Assembly: GCF_030580865.1 (NCBI RefSeq)
Contig: NZ_JAUQSY010000005.1
Location: forward strand, 351,153-415,152
Source: Hymenobacter aranciens
GTDB taxonomy: Bacteria; Bacteroidota; Bacteroidia; Cytophagales; Hymenobacteraceae
Direction: 5' to 3'
Length of the DNA: 64,000 bases
Below the pieces are notes generated by a model. It saw only the letters and a program-made list of their open reading frames with translations, made no database searches and was not told the origin of the DNA. The translations under genes and the position numbers were made by a program. Shown piece by piece: positions 61,270-64,000 of this stretch (its first letter is position 1; each line of letters opens with the position of its first letter).

Positions 61270-61299
61270 GCTGTTCGCGCCCATAAAACCGCCGTTCGG
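61270..61299. promoter_or_regulatory. LytTR-type direct repeats upstream of the T9SS gene
   Basis: GCTGTTCGC (61270) and GCCGTTCGG (61291), start-to-start 21 bases, closely match the motifs upstream of regulators 2 and 3. About 240 bases before the start codon at 61537. Suggests control by the adjacent LytTR regulators. Confidence 0.55.
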
Positions 61300-61536
61300 G
61301 GAGAAAAGTAAGCAGCACGTCCGCGTGCTGAAGAATTTTGTAGCCTAATTAAATCCCTGCCCCATTGACATTATGCCGCTGCGGCAGGGCAGGCGGAGCA
61401 CTTCAAACCATAGTAGGTGGAATGAGCGCAAGCCTATTCAGATTAAAATAATACCAGCAAGAGCCGCCGGGAGATATACCTCCTCGAAGGAGCTCAAGCT
61501 GACCCGCGATACACCAATCCTTAAAGCACAATACCG

Positions 61537-62229
61537 ATGAATTGGATAACTACAAAAAAGGCGTTTGGGATAAGCGCAATGCTATGCGCATTACTGCTGC
61601 TTTCAAACCAGGCAATGGCTCAAAGGGAGCCCCGCCCTACTGCGGCAGACACCATCTACAACCTGCCACCCGTGGGCAAACTGAACTTCGTCGCCTGGCT
61701 CTACGCTGGGGGCGGGCAGGTAGAATGGACTGCCACGCACGAAACCAGTAGTGCCACATTTGAGGTGCAGCGCAGCACCAACCGCCAGAACTGGAAAGCA
61801 ATCGGCACGATGGACGCCCACCCAGGCTATCCGGACTCCTATAAGTACGTGTTCACCGACCTGAACCTTCGGCAGTATGGGGTACCAGTGCTGTACTACC
61901 GCCTGCGGCAGCTAGCCCAGGATGGCAGCTTCACGTACTCGCCCGTGCGCCCCGTTTGGCTTGATAAAGGAGTGGTGCAGCCCTCAACAGCGCTGGCCCT
62001 GCGAATCTGGCCTAATCCCGGCATGACGACCCAGCTACAGGTAGAGTCGCCGGAAAAGCGGGAAGTGTCGGTGATTGTGCAGAGCGCTGCCGGCCACCGC
62101 GTCTATCAACAGACGACAATGCCTGCCACCCCAGTGCTGCTGCCTAGTGCCAGCTGGCCCAGCGGAACCTACCTGATACGGGCCCAACAGGGCTCGAACA
62201 TTGTCACTCGTACGCTAGTGCGTAACTAA
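61537..62229 (+). CDS. Secreted protein with T9SS type A sorting domain
   Basis: 230 residues: signal peptide (to NQAMAQ), a beta-rich domain (about 45-150; GGGQVEWTATHETSSATFEVQRS in part, VLYYRLRQLAQDGSFTYSPVR), and a C-terminal T9SS domain (about 158-230) with IWPNPGM, PSASWPSGTYLIRA and NIVTRTLVRN. The C-terminal domain targets proteins through the type IX system to the surface or medium. The central domain is shared with the next gene. Function unknown; preceded by LytTR-type sites. Confidence 0.87.
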   Translation: MNWITTKKAFGISAMLCALLLLSNQAMAQREPRPTAADTIYNLPPVGKLNFVAWLYAGGGQVEWTATHETSSATFEVQRSTNRQNWKAIGTMDAHPGYPDSYKYVFTDLNLRQYGVPVLYYRLRQLAQDGSFTYSPVRPVWLDKGVVQPSTALALRIWPNPGMTTQLQVESPEKREVSVIVQSAAGHRVYQQTTMPATPVLLPSASWPSGTYLIRAQQGSNIVTRTLVRN

Positions 62230-62244
62230 TAAATCCCTAAAATT

Positions 62245-62739
62245 ATGTTGGTAAACAAAGTTTTACCCCGCCTTCTAAGGCGGGGCTGGCCACTCTTATG
62301 CCTGGTTTTTTTGCTGGGCCTGGGCCGAAATGCTCACGCGCAAGTCCGGCCCATCGAAGAGCCCCGGGCTGATACGGTCTTCACCACCCAACCAGTCGAG
62401 CTGGTGCATATGCTGGCCTGGCAATACCAGGGTGGAGGGCAGATAGAATGGTTCACGATGCGGGAGCACAACAGCGCCTTTTTTGAGTTGCAGCAAAGCT
62501 TCGACGGTCGCCGCTGGCGGGTGCTGGGTAACATGGAGGCCAATCCGGGCCACCAGGGCCAACACGGCTACGTGTACTACGAATCGAAGCTGAGCCAATA
62601 CCGCGTGCCGGTGCTCTACTACCGCCTCCGGCAAGTAGCCCAGGACGGCTCCTTCACCTACTCGCCCGTGCGCACCATTCGCCTCGCCACCAACGAGGCC
62701 CTCTCCCGTGGGCCAGCTCCGGGCGGTGCCCCCCAATAA
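62245..62739 (+). CDS. Secreted paralogue lacking the T9SS domain
   Basis: 164 residues: signal peptide (to NAHAQ) and the same beta-rich domain as its neighbour (LAWQYQGGGQIEWFTMREHN, VLYYRLRQVAQDGSFTYSPVR), but instead of a sorting domain it ends in ALSRGPAPGGAPQ. So it should stay periplasmic or use another exit. 15 bases after the T9SS gene, co-transcribed. The pair arose by duplication followed by loss or gain of the C-terminal domain. Confidence 0.83.
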   Translation: MLVNKVLPRLLRRGWPLLCLVFLLGLGRNAHAQVRPIEEPRADTVFTTQPVELVHMLAWQYQGGGQIEWFTMREHNSAFFELQQSFDGRRWRVLGNMEANPGHQGQHGYVYYESKLSQYRVPVLYYRLRQVAQDGSFTYSPVRTIRLATNEALSRGPAPGGAPQ

Positions 62740-62950
62740 TTCTACTCTACTACCTTCTGCTAGCTATGAAAACGCGGGCGCAGCCGACCGGCCGCGCCTG
62801 ATACCCCATGCCGTATCCGGCCACCCGCTTGAGGGTCTGGCTTATACGGCTGTGTGGTAGCGTCATTCATTTCCAACCCATTTACCCCCCCAATCAATTA
62901 CCATCAAAAAGACAAAACCAAATAATTTTTTCAATTTCCCCTTTTTCATA

Positions 62951-64000
62951 ATGTTACAGTACTTACGCTTGACTCTGTTGAGCAGCTTGCTGGCCTGGAT
63001 TGGTGGCGTTGCCTTTGCGCACGGCCCCACCCGGGTAGCACTGCCCAGCACCGCTACCCGGGTGGTTGCCCGGGTGCGCCCCTTGCGAGTCCCCGCCCAC
63101 CCGCCGATGACGGCGGGCTCGGCGGGCGCTCGCATGATGTATTCGACCTCTCGCTCGGCAGTTCCGCCTAGTAGGAGCACGACTACTGCTCGCTACGGCA
63201 GCAGCCTGACGGTGGCCCGGCCCATGGCCGCGCCCACGATAACGAGCTTTTCTCCTACCAGCGCGGTAGCGGGCGCCGTAGTGACGGTGAACGGTACCAA
63301 CCTGGGCAACGTAACGGCCTTCTCGATTAACGGCATCACGGTGCCCCTATCGGCCATTACGAGCAGCACGACGGCTACGGCCACTTCTTTTACGTTCGTG
63401 ATGCCGGCCGGAGTGCCGGCTACGGGCACTAGTACGGTAAGCAACGTCGATGGTTCGGGTAGCCGCGTCGGTGGGTTTACGGCGCTGCTGCGCCTCGTGA
63501 GCACGAGCCCGGCGGTAGCCACGACCGTGGCGCCGGTGGCCAACTCGGCCACGACGGTGACGTTCACCGAACCGGTGACGGCAGCCTCGGCCAACACGAT
63601 TAAGGTGTTCTCTTCGCAGGTGGGCGGCGTCAAAGCCGGCACCCGCACGGTGGCCGGCAGTGCCGTGAACTTTGCGAGCACGCTCAGCGGCAGCCGCAAG
63701 GATTTCATAGCCGGCGAGCCGGTGAGCGTGAGCGTACCGGCCAGTGTCGTAACTGCGGCGGGCCTCGTGCTGGCGCCGAAAGTGGTGCAGTTCAATACGG
63801 CCACCTCGGGCACGGGGCTGGGGTACTTCCTGGCGCCCTCGGGCACGGGCAGCACGCCGCAGCTGGCCCTGGGGCAGAACGCGTGGAGCGTGGCGCCGGG
63901 GGACGTGGACGGCGATGGTGATTTGGACCTGGTGACGGCCAACTACGGCGGCAACACGGTCAGCATCCGCCTCAACGACGGTTCGGGCGGCTACTCGGGC
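62951..64000 (+). CDS. Large secreted IPT/TIG and FG-GAP repeat protein, 5' part
   Basis: Open from ATG at 62951 to the window end (350 codons, no stop), so the C-terminus is missing. Signal peptide (LRLTLLSSLLAWIGGVAFAH), a low-complexity Arg/Ser/Thr stretch, an IPT/TIG domain (about 95-175; APTITSFSPTSAVAGAVVTV), a Big-type domain (STSPAVATTVAPVANSATTV), then an FG-GAP/VCBS repeat with the Ca-binding DVDGDGDLDLVTANYGGN. Such proteins are adhesins or surface-exposed and often end in a T9SS domain. Confidence 0.85.
   Translation, partial: MLQYLRLTLLSSLLAWIGGVAFAHGPTRVALPSTATRVVARVRPLRVPAHPPMTAGSAGARMMYSTSRSAVPPSRSTTTARYGSSLTVARPMAAPTITSFSPTSAVAGAVVTVNGTNLGNVTAFSINGITVPLSAITSSTTATATSFTFVMPAGVPATGTSTVSNVDGSGSRVGGFTALLRLVSTSPAVATTVAPVANSATTVTFTEPVTAASANTIKVFSSQVGGVKAGTRTVAGSAVNFASTLSGSRKDFIAGEPVSVSVPASVVTAAGLVLAPKVVQFNTATSGTGLGYFLAPSGTGSTPQLALGQNAWSVAPGDVDGDGDLDLVTANYGGNTVSIRLNDGSGGYSG

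Larger units (their letters stand above)
60941..61536. other. Long intergenic region with nested repeats and LytTR-type sites
   Basis: About 600 bases without a gene. It holds a nested inverted repeat (60984-61203), a pair of LytTR-type direct repeats (61270-61299), and a leader with a small hairpin (CTCCTCGAAGGAG near 61481-61493) before the secreted-protein gene. Confidence 0.7.

Overview
The window comes from a GC-rich member of the Bacteroidota, most likely Hymenobacteraceae (Hymenobacter or a close relative). This rests on a type IX secretion C-terminal domain, a PID-CTERM/exosortase pair, DUF6089 outer-membrane proteins, ExbB-ExbD-ExbD-TonB gene order, LytTR regulators, promoters with the Bacteroidota -7 box TAnnTTTG, and weak or absent Shine-Dalgarno sequences. 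I see no rRNA, tRNA, CRISPR array, intact transposase or integrase.

Layout: 1-6145 is a polysaccharide block: the 3' end of a GH13 amylase, an aldo/keto reductase, a GH2 beta-galactosidase behind a LacI-type operator, and a GH53 endo-galactanase. 6412-10086 holds a ligand-sensing propeller histidine kinase and a convergent LuxR-type response regulator. A broken esterase gene follows (10186-10688). 10798-22014 is a phenylacetate catabolic cluster on the minus strand, transcribed paaK-E-A-B-C-D-G-H-I-J-Z: CoA activation, ring epoxidation, isomerisation, ring opening and beta-oxidation. Several long inverted repeats sit in its gene gaps. 22148-23544 is a compact exosortase system: XrtX-associated membrane protein, exosortase, and a 77-residue PID-CTERM substrate.

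23821-39305 is mostly housekeeping: MoxR ATPase, pdxJ, yqeY, cvpA, a pabA/trpG-like amidotransferase, hydrolase, CBS protein, a BamA/TamA-like barrel, nadK, two DUF6089 proteins, uppS, bamA, two Skp/OmpH chaperones and rluD. 39380-45643 is a minus-strand set for TonB energisation (exbB, two exbD, tonB), a PstS-like lipoprotein and a TPR protein. 45905-57707 holds mazG, glmM, a cysteine desulfurase, DUF2157/DUF389 membrane proteins, a PRC-barrel protein, hemH, era and der.

58292-64000 is the accessory end. Three tandem LytTR response-regulator paralogues occur, two with damaged receiver domains, then two paralogous secreted proteins (one with a T9SS sorting domain) and the start of a large IPT/FG-GAP secreted protein. 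Upstream of regulators 2 and 3 and of the first secreted gene I find 9-bp direct repeats of GCCGTTCGG type with a start-to-start step of mostly 21 bp, the architecture expected of LytTR binding sites. This suggests a self-contained regulon and is the main undescribed feature I propose. A second theme is a family of long hairpins starting GTCATnCTGAGC with a conserved AGTAAA in the loop, placed in at least four gene gaps.
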